From positions 2,914,001 to 2,978,000 of the forward strand of contig CATOTF010000002.1 of the NCBI GenBank assembly GCA_951813045.1: 64,000 nt of DNA, given 5' to 3'. The position numbers and the translations under genes are program-made. Source of the stretch: an uncultured Rhizobiaceae bacterium (lineage in GTDB: Bacteria > Pseudomonadota > Alphaproteobacteria > Rhizobiales > Rhizobiaceae). The notes beneath the pieces are model-generated. The model was given only the letters and a program-made list of their open reading frames with translations, had not been told where the DNA came from and searched no databases. The first letter of the stretch is position 1. The number at the start of each line of letters is the position of its first letter. Of this stretch, positions 36,547-44,762 are shown piece by piece.

Positions 36547-37401
36547 TTACCAGAAGCTGTTGCGAACACCTGCATGGATGACGTGGCTATCGATGCCTTT
36601 ATCGTATCCCTGAACCCCGGAACCATCGAGGAAGTTAAAGAATTCGCCGTCTTCAATTTTGCTATAGGAATAGCCCAAATCCAGCTTGACGTTGTGGGAG
36701 ATGTCGTAGGAGAAACCCAGATGAGCTGCCCACGCAAATCGCCATTGGCTGGCACCAGCATGCTGATCGACCGGGATACCGCCAACCGGGCAGGTCACCC
36801 CTGCCACAGCGGTACATGTCGCCGCATTAGACAGGCCGTCCCAATCAACATATGCACCACCGATACCGGCACCGACATAAGGTGTGAAACCATTATAGTT
36901 GCCGAGGTCGAAATAGGCGTTCGCAAGAAGCTTGAAGGCGGTGTATGAAGATGTATCTACAGAAGTACAATTGATCAAAGTTGTATTTTGCGTACCGGCC
37001 ACAGTCCCTGCAAGGGTGCCGTCAAATGTACCGCAAGAACCTGTCGTAGTACCATCAAAATCCGTCTCAAAGATGTAATCGCCGGTTAGATCGACACGGA
37101 AGTTTTCGGTGATTTGATAACCGATACCAATTCCCAGGTCGAACGCGTCATCGACGGACGCGGTGGTGAAGGTGTTCACTGTCTGGTTGGTGGCAAACAT
37201 TGGCTCGTCGGTATCTTGAAAGTCATATGTGATATCACCACGAAGGTACCAACCGCCTGCAGCTTTGGTGATCACTTCCGGTGCTTCAATAACTGGTGGA
37301 TCAATCAGCAGATCCGCCGCTGATGCCATTCCTGGCGCAGCGATTGTGGCTGCAACCATTGCAGCTGGTACAATCGAGGTCAGTTTGTAAGTGCTGCCCA
37401 T
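36547..37401 (-). CDS. Outer membrane beta-barrel protein (Omp25/31-like)
   Basis: Predicted outer membrane protein of 284 residues with a signal peptide ending PGMASA, then ADLLIDPPVIEAPEV. Strand blocks include GGWYLRGDITYDFQDTDE, GIGIGYQITENFRVDLTGD, FTPYVGAGIGGAYVDW, LGFSYDISHNVKLDLGYSY, and a terminal Trp after HAGVRNSF. ATG start at 37401 with AAGGAAGGA upstream. Two CtrA-type boxes lie 76-155 bases upstream, suggesting cell-cycle-timed expression. A GC-rich hairpin at 36483-36500 follows the stop. Confidence 0.87.
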   Translation of the reverse strand: MGSTYKLTSIVPAAMVAATIAAPGMASAADLLIDPPVIEAPEVITKAAGGWYLRGDITYDFQDTDEPMFATNQTVNTFTTASVDDAFDLGIGIGYQITENFRVDLTGDYIFETDFDGTTTGSCGTFDGTLAGTVAGTQNTTLINCTSVDTSSYTAFKLLANAYFDLGNYNGFTPYVGAGIGGAYVDWDGLSNAATCTAVAGVTCPVGGIPVDQHAGASQWRFAWAAHLGFSYDISHNVKLDLGYSYSKIEDGEFFNFLDGSGVQGYDKGIDSHVIHAGVRNSFW

Positions 37402-37476
37402 TGCAACATCCTTCCTTTACATACCCTGCAATGCACAGGGACTCATGAAACTCAGGAAGATGATGGAGAAAAGAAG

Positions 37477-37491
37477 TTAAAGGTGGATTAA
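37477..37491. promoter_or_regulatory. CtrA box, TTAA-N7-TTAA (proximal)
   Basis: TTAA, seven bases, TTAA, followed by CC, a perfect match to the CtrA consensus TTAA-N7-TTAAC in both orientations. It lies 76 bases upstream of the outer membrane protein gene and inside the gap after chpT, whose product passes phosphate to CtrA. Confidence 0.7.
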
Positions 37492-37541
37492 CCGTAATTT
37501 TTAAGGCTAATTTTTAACATTAAAAAACAGTTACTTATAGA

Positions 37542-37556
37542 TTAACAGACTGTTAA
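37542..37556. promoter_or_regulatory. CtrA box, TTAA-N7-TTAA (distal)
   Basis: A second exact TTAA-N7-TTAA site (TTAACAGACTGTTAA), 50 bases from the first. It is also palindromic. Two exact copies within 80 bases make chance less likely, even in this AT-rich gap. The rest of 37402-37694 holds no visible gene. Confidence 0.6.
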
Positions 37557-37694
37557 GGCCGGGATGGAAAGCGCTTAAAAACAACAACTTCCGCAATTGC
37601 CACAGCACCATAAAATTCGATATTAACAGCGCAAATTGATCAGAAAATCATGGCGATCAGGCGTATTCGGTGCACCAAATTCGCAAAATGAGCA

Positions 37695-38330
37695 TCAAGA
37701 AGCCGTTAAAACGATGTCTTCGCCGTCAGCTGTGGCGCCAAGTGTCAGACCGCTCTCTTTTGCCAACATGATGGTGTAATAGGGTTGAATGCCATGGGCA
37801 CTCACCTCGCCCTCCACGGTTCCGTTCAGCATATCGACAAAATCTGCCGGTACGCGCGCCTTTGGGCCAACGCACCGCAATGTAAATGTTGCGGTATCAC
37901 CTTCGCCGTGAATTTGAACACCAACGTTTCCACCGCGAGGAACAGCACCCAGCGAAATAAGGACGAGATTTAGCAACAGCTTCACACGGTTTTTAGGCAC
38001 AAGCGAACGGCTGCCCTCCCATGTAAAGTCGGCTTTTTCGCCGGCCATATAAAGAGCAACAACATCATGGGCTTCACCGGTATCGATTGAAGCACCGGCT
38101 GATCCAGATGCTCCAAACGCAAGCCTTGAGAATTTTAGTTTTGCGGAGGCAGACTTGGCACTTTTTGTAATTAGGTCCATTGCAAATTCGCGCATTTCTT
38201 CGCCCTGGTCCTCCTCAAGAACCTCAAGCCCGTTGGCAAGGGCCCCGACAGGAGAAATAATGTCGTGACAAACGCGACTGGCTAAAAGGGCAGCCATATC
38301 AAGAGCCGACAATGTAGGAAGGTTTGGCAT
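37695..38330 (-). CDS. chpT: Histidine phosphotransferase ChpT
   Basis: Relays phosphate from the kinase CckA to CtrA and CpdR in alphaproteobacterial cell-cycle control. 211 residues. The phospho-accepting histidine is His22 in LASRVCHDIISPVGAL. The rest forms a dimeric helical hairpin and a degenerate Bergerat ATPase-like domain (NRVKLLLNLVLISLGAVPRG, FVDMLNG) without ATP-binding motifs, as in ChpT (DUF2328). A poor match to the Shine-Dalgarno precedes the ATG at 38330. Confidence 0.93.
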   Translation of the reverse strand: MPNLPTLSALDMAALLASRVCHDIISPVGALANGLEVLEEDQGEEMREFAMDLITKSAKSASAKLKFSRLAFGASGSAGASIDTGEAHDVVALYMAGEKADFTWEGSRSLVPKNRVKLLLNLVLISLGAVPRGGNVGVQIHGEGDTATFTLRCVGPKARVPADFVDMLNGTVEGEVSAHGIQPYYTIMLAKESGLTLGATADGEDIVLTAS

Positions 38331-38629
38331 GGAACCCCTCGAAAAATGGGAAGTCTGAAAAACGAATCAGTAATGAAGTTTATTTGTCGATCGATACACA
38401 AGTGCAAGAATCGTGAAAACCCTGTTTCCTCAATATCGGGCTACAGATTTTCCATTCACAACAGTTTAGCAACTTTTTGTTTACTCTATTGCAAGGCTTT
38501 TAATTCAAATTGATTGAAATTCCCCGAAACGGTCTCAATTCCGTTTCACACCAGTTGAAACCGCCCATCATACCAATTCGATGGCATTTCAATTCTGTAT
38601 CTAAGTCTTCCGGCGAAGGATTATTCAAA

Positions 38630-39250
38630 ATGTCAAACCCAGCATTACCAAGAAAAAAGTACACATTCCGATCGTTTGCAATTGCTGCTGCGCTCGGGGT
38701 TGCCGCCACTATCGCTGCCCCCTTATCGGGTCAGGCCCTCGTCACAACGGCGCATGCGCAACAGAACCAGCAATATTCCAGCAATGAGCTCCTTAATGCC
38801 GGACACGGGTTTTTTGGCGCAGCATCCTCAGGCCTTGCAACCGTAATTGAAAAAGCTGTTGAAAGACACGGCCTGCCAAACGGCTATATTCTCGGTGAAG
38901 AAGGTTCAGGTGCGCTTGTTGCCGGATTACGGTATGGCGAAGGCCAACTCCACACAAAAAACGCCGGGGACCATAAGATCTATTGGCAAGGGCCTTCCCT
39001 GGGGTGGGATTTTGGTGGCGATGGCAACCGGACCATGATGCTGGTGTACAATCTGACCAATACAAGCAAAATTTACCGCCGGTTTTTGGGCGTTTCAGGC
39101 TCCGCCTATCTTGTCGGTGGGTTGGGTATGACTGTCATGAAACACGGCGACACGGTGCTGGTTCCCGTTAGAACAGGCGTTGGGGCACGCCTGGGCGTAA
39201 ACGTCGGTTATCTGAAAATGCGTAATCGCCCCACCTGGAATCCATTTTGA
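38630..39250 (+). CDS. eipA: EipA-family (DUF1134) envelope protein
   Basis: Secreted periplasmic protein of 206 residues, homologous by motif to Brucella EipA, needed for envelope integrity. The signal peptide spans about residues 1-45 and ends TTAHAQQ. The mature domain carries GHGFFGAASSGLATVIEKA, GLPNGYILGEEGSGALVAGL, QGPSLGWDFGGDGNRTMML and VGLGMTV-like VGGLGMTVMKHGD. The ATG at 38630 follows GAAGGA; longer upstream frames lack a start with a ribosome site. It diverges from chpT across 299 bases in which no gene is visible. Confidence 0.92.
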   Translation: MSNPALPRKKYTFRSFAIAAALGVAATIAAPLSGQALVTTAHAQQNQQYSSNELLNAGHGFFGAASSGLATVIEKAVERHGLPNGYILGEEGSGALVAGLRYGEGQLHTKNAGDHKIYWQGPSLGWDFGGDGNRTMMLVYNLTNTSKIYRRFLGVSGSAYLVGGLGMTVMKHGDTVLVPVRTGVGARLGVNVGYLKMRNRPTWNPF

Positions 39251-39325
39251 TGCATGTTGCGCTTATTCATTTTGATGAATGAACGATATTAGTTCCTGTT
39301 ACTGGCCAGCACAAAACAAGAGCTC

Positions 39326-39364
39326 AAGCGCGTTTCAATGAATCAAATTAAACGAAACGCGCTT
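39326..39364. repeat. Long inverted repeat between eipA and the coiled-coil gene
   Basis: AAGCGCGTTTC (39326-39336) and GAAACGCGCTT (39354-39364) pair perfectly across 17 bases. A second small hairpin, GGGG-ATTTTTG-CCCC, follows at 39367-39381. Together with the terminator at 39432-39461 the gap looks like a transcript with three stem-loops. Confidence 0.6.
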
Positions 39365-39431
39365 TAGGGGATTTTTGCCCCGGGGAACCCAGTTCAATCC
39401 GGATTCACCTTGTTCAAACTAATTTTCTATG

Positions 39432-39461
39432 AAAAGCCTGCCACATGTGGCAGGCTTTTTT
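39432..39461 (+). terminator. Strong Rho-independent terminator
   Basis: The stem AAAAGCCTGCCACA / TGGCAGGCTTTT, nearly perfect around a small centre, ends in seven Ts on the plus strand. It lies about 180 bases after eipA, so it may end a separate small RNA or a long eipA 3' region. The A run on the other side allows bidirectional action. Confidence 0.9.
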
Positions 39462-39534
39462 TGTATTTTGGTAGAAAGCCTTATTATTCAGCCCACTGAA
39501 TGGGCATAGGCATAGTTCAACGGGCACTTGTAAC

Positions 39535-40719
39535 GTGTTAGAAAATGGTTTGTTTTTAGCGCTGGGATTTTTGGGAGCAACCTTGATTGCGCTCATGATC
39601 GCCCCTGCCATATGGCGACGGGCCGTTAAATTGACGAGCAAACGCATTGAAGAAAACGTACCACTTACGCTCAATGAAATTCGTGCTGAAAAAGATCATT
39701 TAAGGGCAGATTTCGCCATGGGTTCCCGGCGCCTGGAAGTTAATAACGAGAAACTTAAGGAAACAGCCGCCGAGCGGCTAATCGAAATTAACCGAAAAAA
39801 AGCCGAGCTGTTGGTGCTCAAAGACAGTTTTGACGAGCAGAAAATGCAGATTGCCGACCTGGGTCTACGCAACAAAGAGCTTCAATTACAGGTTGAACAA
39901 CGCGAAGAGGAACTCGACACAGCGTCTGCCAAACTCGCCGCCACGGAAATCTCCCTGGAGGAAAAAACAGCGTCATTGGAAGATATTGAATATCGATATG
40001 GCAGCGCCGTTGATGAATTCGATGGGCAAAAAATTGAAATGGTCGCGCGGGAAACACGTATCAACACGATCAAGGATCAATTCGACGAGATCAAAAAGTC
40101 AAAAAAGAACGAGGAGGCGGAAAACTCCCGTTTAACCAGCGAGCTGAAGGCGGCGAATACCAGCTTGGATAAACAGAAAAAACGCCTCGAAAAACTCGAG
40201 AAAAAATATACAAAACTCCAGTCGGATTACGCCGATGTGGAAGACCGGTTGGAGCGGCGCGAAACAGACCTGACCCGCCTTCGCAATAACACCAATAACA
40301 ACTCCGCCAGTTCGGCTCCAGATAATTTCGATCTGGAAGACGAAGTTGCAGAATTGAAATCCGAAAAGAGAAAACTCCTCGAAGACCTCCAGCGCGCGGA
40401 AGCCGACCGCGAGGCCCATAAAATCGAACTCAGCACTCTCAGCCTTACCGGTGGAATCGAAGTTCACAATCAAAGCGATGAAAATGCCCTTATGCGAGAG
40501 CGCATCAGCGAGCTGGCGGCATTGGTCACCAATGCAACGGCCAACGATGAAGGCGAAGATTCACCGATTTACGATGCCCTTGATAAAGAACCCGACATTA
40601 ACGAAAATTCATCACCCAAAAAACCGAATAAGAAGAATGACCAAACGGAATCCGCAGAAGCTCCCATGAGCCTTGCCCAGCGCATTCGCGCCCTACAGTC
40701 CTCTTCGGAAGACGCCTGA
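39535..40719 (+). CDS. Membrane-anchored coiled-coil protein of unknown function
   Basis: A 394-residue protein with one N-terminal membrane helix (LFLALGFLGATLIALMIAPA) and a cytoplasmic coiled coil from about residue 30 to 300 (for example KLKETAAERLIEINRKKAEL, DKQKKRLEKLEKKYTKLQSD), interrupted by an Asn/Ser-rich break at about 250-265. The acidic C-terminus ends MSLAQRIRALQSS. The start is a GTG at 39535 with a weak ribosome site. Its stop overlaps the DUF2256 start (TGATG). Possible roles include envelope or division scaffolding, but nothing here proves that. Confidence 0.75.
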   Translation: MLENGLFLALGFLGATLIALMIAPAIWRRAVKLTSKRIEENVPLTLNEIRAEKDHLRADFAMGSRRLEVNNEKLKETAAERLIEINRKKAELLVLKDSFDEQKMQIADLGLRNKELQLQVEQREEELDTASAKLAATEISLEEKTASLEDIEYRYGSAVDEFDGQKIEMVARETRINTIKDQFDEIKKSKKNEEAENSRLTSELKAANTSLDKQKKRLEKLEKKYTKLQSDYADVEDRLERRETDLTRLRNNTNNNSASSAPDNFDLEDEVAELKSEKRKLLEDLQRAEADREAHKIELSTLSLTGGIEVHNQSDENALMRERISELAALVTNATANDEGEDSPIYDALDKEPDINENSSPKKPNKKNDQTESAEAPMSLAQRIRALQSSSEDA

Positions 40720-40880
40720 TGGCGCATAAAAAGCCCGAAATTCCTGAAAAGGACTGCGCCACCTGCGGGCGTCCGTTTTCCTGGCGCAAAAAATGGGAAA
40801 AGAATTGGGACGAGGTTAAATATTGTTCCAAAAAATGCGCCAGCCAGCGCAATGCCGTTGCCGCGCGGCATAACAATTAA
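40719..40880 (+). CDS. DUF2256-family small zinc-ribbon-like protein
   Basis: A 53-residue protein. It has CATCGRPFSWRKKWEKNW and VKYCSKKCASQRNAV, the paired CxxC motifs of DUF2256, suggesting a bound zinc. ATG at 40719 overlaps the upstream stop, so translation is coupled to the coiled-coil gene. Function unknown. Confidence 0.85.
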   Translation: MAHKKPEIPEKDCATCGRPFSWRKKWEKNWDEVKYCSKKCASQRNAVAARHNN

Positions 40881-40949
40881 TACCAATTTCCCCCTTGAAT
40901 ACACCACAATCTCCGTGCATTTAAATTGTTCAATATTCGGGATACTATT

Positions 40950-41354
40950 GTGTCGGTTAGCAAGTTCATAAGTTCGACCCATGCGGGTGTTTTGGCGGGC
41001 GTCCTGGCGGTTCTGCTTATCGTCAGCTTTGTAACACTTGCGCCCGCCGTCAACGTTGACCGCACATCCGTCGCCGGAAAAGACCTGAGCGCATACATCC
41101 TGCCGGATGGTAGTCTGCCGGTCATCTGTTTTGGTGATGGAACACCAACCCAAGACCAGGCCAAACACTGTGACGACTGTATAAACGGGTTTGGCAATTC
41201 CTCCCTCGCGCCAAAACAAGCCAATTTTACGATCCCCGTCAAACCGGTAAAATCACCCCCAATTTCCACGCCTGAGACGTTCAGCAGCGCATCAACCGCC
41301 CTGCCCCGAAACCGCGCTCCCCCAAAACTTCCTGATGACAAACACAATCATTAA
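40950..41354 (+). CDS. DUF2946-like secreted or membrane-anchored protein
   Basis: A protein of about 134 residues with an N-terminal hydrophobic segment (GVLAGVLAVLLIVSFVTLA) and a small cysteine-bearing domain (ILPDGSLPVICFGDGT, KHCDDCINGFG) resembling DUF2946, which is often encoded near copper genes. The start is uncertain: GTG at 40950, or TTG at 40926. The neighbouring PCu(A)C gene supports a copper link. Confidence 0.6.
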   Translation: MSVSKFISSTHAGVLAGVLAVLLIVSFVTLAPAVNVDRTSVAGKDLSAYILPDGSLPVICFGDGTPTQDQAKHCDDCINGFGNSSLAPKQANFTIPVKPVKSPPISTPETFSSASTALPRNRAPPKLPDDKHNH

Positions 41355-41409
41355 AGTATGAACCCCAAGCCGAGTGCGAGCAGGGGGGTTAACTAAATCA
41401 GGAATAATC

Positions 41410-41901
41410 ATGTTTAAAAATACATTCGCAGCCGCGATTCTTTTCGCAACAACATCCACAGGGTTTGCTCACGAATATAAAGTGGGCGACCTCGTCATCG
41501 ACCATCCGGTAGCGCGCGAAACCGCGTCCGGCGCCAATGTTGGCGGTGGTTATGTCACCATTAAAAACACCGGTTCAACAGCCGACCGTTTGATTGGTGG
41601 AAGTGCTAATTTTGCTGGTAAAATTGAAATTCATGAGATGAAAATGGTCGACCAGGTCATGAAGATGAACCCCATCGAAGGTGGTCTTGAAATTCCGGCC
41701 GGTGCAACTGTAAAACTTGCCCCCGGCGGGAACCACATCATGTTCATGAAGCTTTCATCGCAGTTGAAAGAAGGCGAGAAACACAAGGCAACGCTAAAGT
41801 TTGAAAAAGCCGGCGGGGTCGAAATTACTTTCAGTGTGCTTTCAATTGCTGAAACGCTAAAAATGAAACAAAAGCACCACTCAATGGCGTCAGACAACTA
41901 G
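41410..41901 (+). CDS. Periplasmic copper chaperone PCu(A)C
   Basis: Carries Cu(I) to the CuA site of cytochrome c oxidase in the periplasm. About 163 residues with a signal peptide ending TGFAHE. The copper ligands follow the H-M-X10-M-X21-H-X-M pattern: HEMKMVDQVMKM and then GGNHIMFM. The C-terminus HHSMASDN adds another possible metal ligand. The ATG at 41410 was chosen because the signal peptide begins there. Confidence 0.92.
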   Translation: MFKNTFAAAILFATTSTGFAHEYKVGDLVIDHPVARETASGANVGGGYVTIKNTGSTADRLIGGSANFAGKIEIHEMKMVDQVMKMNPIEGGLEIPAGATVKLAPGGNHIMFMKLSSQLKEGEKHKATLKFEKAGGVEITFSVLSIAETLKMKQKHHSMASDN

Positions 41902-41943
41902 AGCCAGACGGATAGGCGAGAGGCATTCAATGCCTCCCGTTTT

Positions 41944-43842
41944 CTAACCGACGTGCGTAGCCCAGCTTTCTTTAATCTCATCAAGAATGGCGGGATCATC
42001 AATTGTGGCGGGCATTTTGAATGCTTCACCGTCGATCATCTTCTGCATTGTGGCGCGAAGAATTTTACCTGATCGGGTTTTTGGCAGGCGTTTAACCGGA
42101 ACAGCGATTTTAAACGCGGCAACCGGGCCGATTTTCTCACGAACAAGTTTCACAACTTCGCCTTGAATATCGGAAATCTCGCGGTCGACACCGGCGCTCA
42201 AGATCATAAACCCTGCCGGAAGTTGACCTTTCAACTTATCCGCAATACCGATCACCGCACATTCAGCAACGTCCGGGTGCTCCGCAATAACCTCTTCCAT
42301 ACCGCCGGTCGACAGGCGGTGGCCCGCGACATTGATGATGTCATCGGTGCGCGCCATGATGAAGAGATAGCCGTCTTCATCCATGATACCCGCGTCAGCG
42401 GTTTTGTAATATCCGGGGAATTCCTCAAGATAGGCTTCTTTGAAACGCGCTTCCGCATTCCACAGGCTTGGGAAACAGCCAGGGGGCAGCGGTAGTTTTA
42501 CAACCACATTTCCCAACTCACCCCGGGGTATTTCTTCCCCTTCATCGTTCAAGACCTGAATATCATATCCTGGCATGGCGACCGTCGGGGAACCATATTT
42601 AATCGGCATTAATTCGATGCCCACCGGGTTACCGGCAATTGTCCACCCGGTTTCCGTCTGCCACCAGTGGTCGATAACCGGCACACCCAAAACCCGCTCC
42701 GCCCAGTGGATCGTATCCGGGTCGGCCCGTTCACCGGCCAGATACAACATGCGGAAATGGCTTGTATCGTAATTCGCAATCAAAGCCCCGTCCGGGTCCT
42801 CTTTCTTGATTGCACGAAATGCCGTTGGTGCGGTGAAGAGGACCGAGACCTTATGGTCAGCAATCACCCGCCAGAAGGTCCCCGCATCGGGGGTTCCAAC
42901 GGGCTTTCCTTCAAACAGGATACTGGTGTTTCCGTGGATCAGCGGTGCATAAACGATGTAAGAATGGCCAACGACCCAGCCAACGTCGGAGGCAGCCCAA
43001 TAGACTTCACCAGGGTCAACACCATAGATATTTTTCATCGACCAGTTGAGGGCAACCAAATGCCCGCCATTATCTCGAACAACGCCCTTCGGCTGGCCGG
43101 TGGTTCCTGAGGTGTAGAGAATATAGAGCGGGTCGGTTGCCTTCACATCGACGCAGGCGACGTCTGTTCCCGCTTCCTTGTGCTTCGCGACTTCATCCGC
43201 ATAGTCGAAATCTCGCCCGTCAATAAGATCGCAAGTAGTCTGTTCCCGTTGCAGGATTATCGTTGAATCCGGTTTGTTGGACGCCAGTTCAATCGCCCCG
43301 TCGAGCAGGGGTTTATAGGCGATCACCCTGCCCGGTTCGATGCCACATGAGGCGGAGATGATGCATTTTGGAGAACAATCATCAATCCGGGTCGCCAGTT
43401 CTGCGGCGGCGAAACCACCGAATACGACGGAATGAGCGGCCCCCAGACGGGCGCAGGCCAACATCGCAAATGCGGCCTCCGGCACCATCGGCATATAGAT
43501 GATTACCCTGTCCCCTTTGCCAACGCCCCGGTCGCACAGCACCGCGGCAAGCGCCACCACTTCCGTCTTCACATCGGCGTAAGTGTATGTCCGTCCGGAC
43601 CCCGTGATGGGGCTATCGTAGATTAAGGCTGCCTGATCTGCCCTGTCACCATCCGCATGCCGATCAACAGCATTATAACAGGTATTGCAAATGCCGTCGG
43701 CAAACCAGCGCCCGTAAACGCCATCATCGGGGAAAAAAGCTTTTGAAGGCGCTCTTACCCAGTCAATTTGTGAGGCGGCATCCATCCAGAACCTCTCCGG
43801 ATCATTTTTCCAGCCGTTGTACACATCCCCATAGGCACCCAT
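41944..43842 (-). CDS. prpE: Propionyl-CoA synthetase
   Basis: Acetyl-CoA synthetase-like enzyme, probably activating propionate to propionyl-CoA. 632 residues from the ATG at 43842, which is well spaced behind GGGAG; an ATG two codons earlier is possible. Motifs: the P-loop LYILYTSGTTGQPKGV, DHWWQTETGWTIAGNPVG, GYYKTADAGIMDEDGYLFIM, and the C-terminal lysine in TRSGKILRATMQKM. The N-terminal ACAS domain fits PrpE rather than a short fatty-acid ligase. Specificity between propionate and acetate is inferred. Confidence 0.88.
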   Translation of the reverse strand: MGAYGDVYNGWKNDPERFWMDAASQIDWVRAPSKAFFPDDGVYGRWFADGICNTCYNAVDRHADGDRADQAALIYDSPITGSGRTYTYADVKTEVVALAAVLCDRGVGKGDRVIIYMPMVPEAAFAMLACARLGAAHSVVFGGFAAAELATRIDDCSPKCIISASCGIEPGRVIAYKPLLDGAIELASNKPDSTIILQREQTTCDLIDGRDFDYADEVAKHKEAGTDVACVDVKATDPLYILYTSGTTGQPKGVVRDNGGHLVALNWSMKNIYGVDPGEVYWAASDVGWVVGHSYIVYAPLIHGNTSILFEGKPVGTPDAGTFWRVIADHKVSVLFTAPTAFRAIKKEDPDGALIANYDTSHFRMLYLAGERADPDTIHWAERVLGVPVIDHWWQTETGWTIAGNPVGIELMPIKYGSPTVAMPGYDIQVLNDEGEEIPRGELGNVVVKLPLPPGCFPSLWNAEARFKEAYLEEFPGYYKTADAGIMDEDGYLFIMARTDDIINVAGHRLSTGGMEEVIAEHPDVAECAVIGIADKLKGQLPAGFMILSAGVDREISDIQGEVVKLVREKIGPVAAFKIAVPVKRLPKTRSGKILRATMQKMIDGEAFKMPATIDDPAILDEIKESWATHVG

Positions 43843-43918
43843 GGCCATAAACTCCCAAATTCAGTTGGAGCGATTTAACAGGCTAGCGGGAGCTGAGTCT
43901 ATCGGGCTTTGGTGGTAA

Positions 43919-44662
43919 TCAAACCAAATCACGAACCGCCGGACTGGTGTGCGGATCATAATCCCAATGGGCCAGCAAATGATCGGCCCAGGCATCATAG
44001 CCCAACTCACTGGCGTGAAACCCGTCTTCGCAAAAACCTCTCGGGTCCACCACCGGCAAAGGTGGCACGCACACAACACCACGCTCAAGACACAATTGAG
44101 CGCCCTTACGGTTAAACAATCCGACCCGCAGATTCATGATACTGCCAAGCGGTTCCGGCAAGGCTGGACATTTGGAAACATCGATCCCCTGATGCCAATA
44201 CATTTTTGCTTCCGGGAAGCGGGCCCGAAGTGCGTACAACAATGAACCAAAATCTTTCTTAAAACGCGGAACGGTGTGCCAGTTTTTCATGTCATTGATA
44301 CCGGCCATGATGACAATATGCGTGTATTCAACCGGCTCAAGATTGGAAACAACATGATCCCTGACCTCGGCGGAAACCGCGCTGTTGTGGCCCGAAATAT
44401 GCCAGGAAACAGTCTCGCCGGTCTGCGCATTAATCTTTGCGGCAAGTTGCGGGCCAACCGCCCCACTGGTTTTCGATATGCCAACGGCGGCGGCTGACGA
44501 ATCGCCGATGGTTAGTAATACGGTTTTAGGTTCACCGGCGCCAACGACACCGGACCGTGGCCCGGAGGCGGGCGACAGGCGCATGGATTTTTTACGAACA
44601 TAAATCCCCTGCACCACGTAAAGTGGAAAACAGAGCCAAGACATGAGCGACTTTAACAGCAT
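43919..44662 (-). CDS. SGNH/GDSL-family hydrolase with N-terminal membrane anchor
   Basis: A 247-residue hydrolase predicted to be esterase-like. The N-terminus has a hydrophobic helix (LLKSLMSWLCFPLYVVQGIY). The catalytic blocks are in order: TIGDSSAAAVGIS (block I), SGHNSAV, AGINDMKNW (block III) and DGFHASELGYDAW (block V). It may therefore act outside or at the cytoplasmic membrane. ATG at 44662 preferred over a TTG at 44683. It follows no obvious pathway partners; prpE lies 76 bases downstream. Confidence 0.82.
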   Translation of the reverse strand: MLLKSLMSWLCFPLYVVQGIYVRKKSMRLSPASGPRSGVVGAGEPKTVLLTIGDSSAAAVGISKTSGAVGPQLAAKINAQTGETVSWHISGHNSAVSAEVRDHVVSNLEPVEYTHIVIMAGINDMKNWHTVPRFKKDFGSLLYALRARFPEAKMYWHQGIDVSKCPALPEPLGSIMNLRVGLFNRKGAQLCLERGVVCVPPLPVVDPRGFCEDGFHASELGYDAWADHLLAHWDYDPHTSPAVRDLV

Positions 44663-44762
44663 AATTCCAAAGGTAATTTCCAACCAGAATATAGTCGAGT
44701 TAAACCCGATTTAAAAGGAAAGGCGAGAGAGGGTTTCCACAATATTGGTTATTCAACTTATC

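Noticed and set aside
43919-44662. SGNH hydrolase as the missing DltD-like partner of the 52-55 kb cassette
   Set aside because: It is 8 kb away, on the other strand, near unrelated genes, and its blocks do not especially recall DltD. A functional link cannot be argued from this window.
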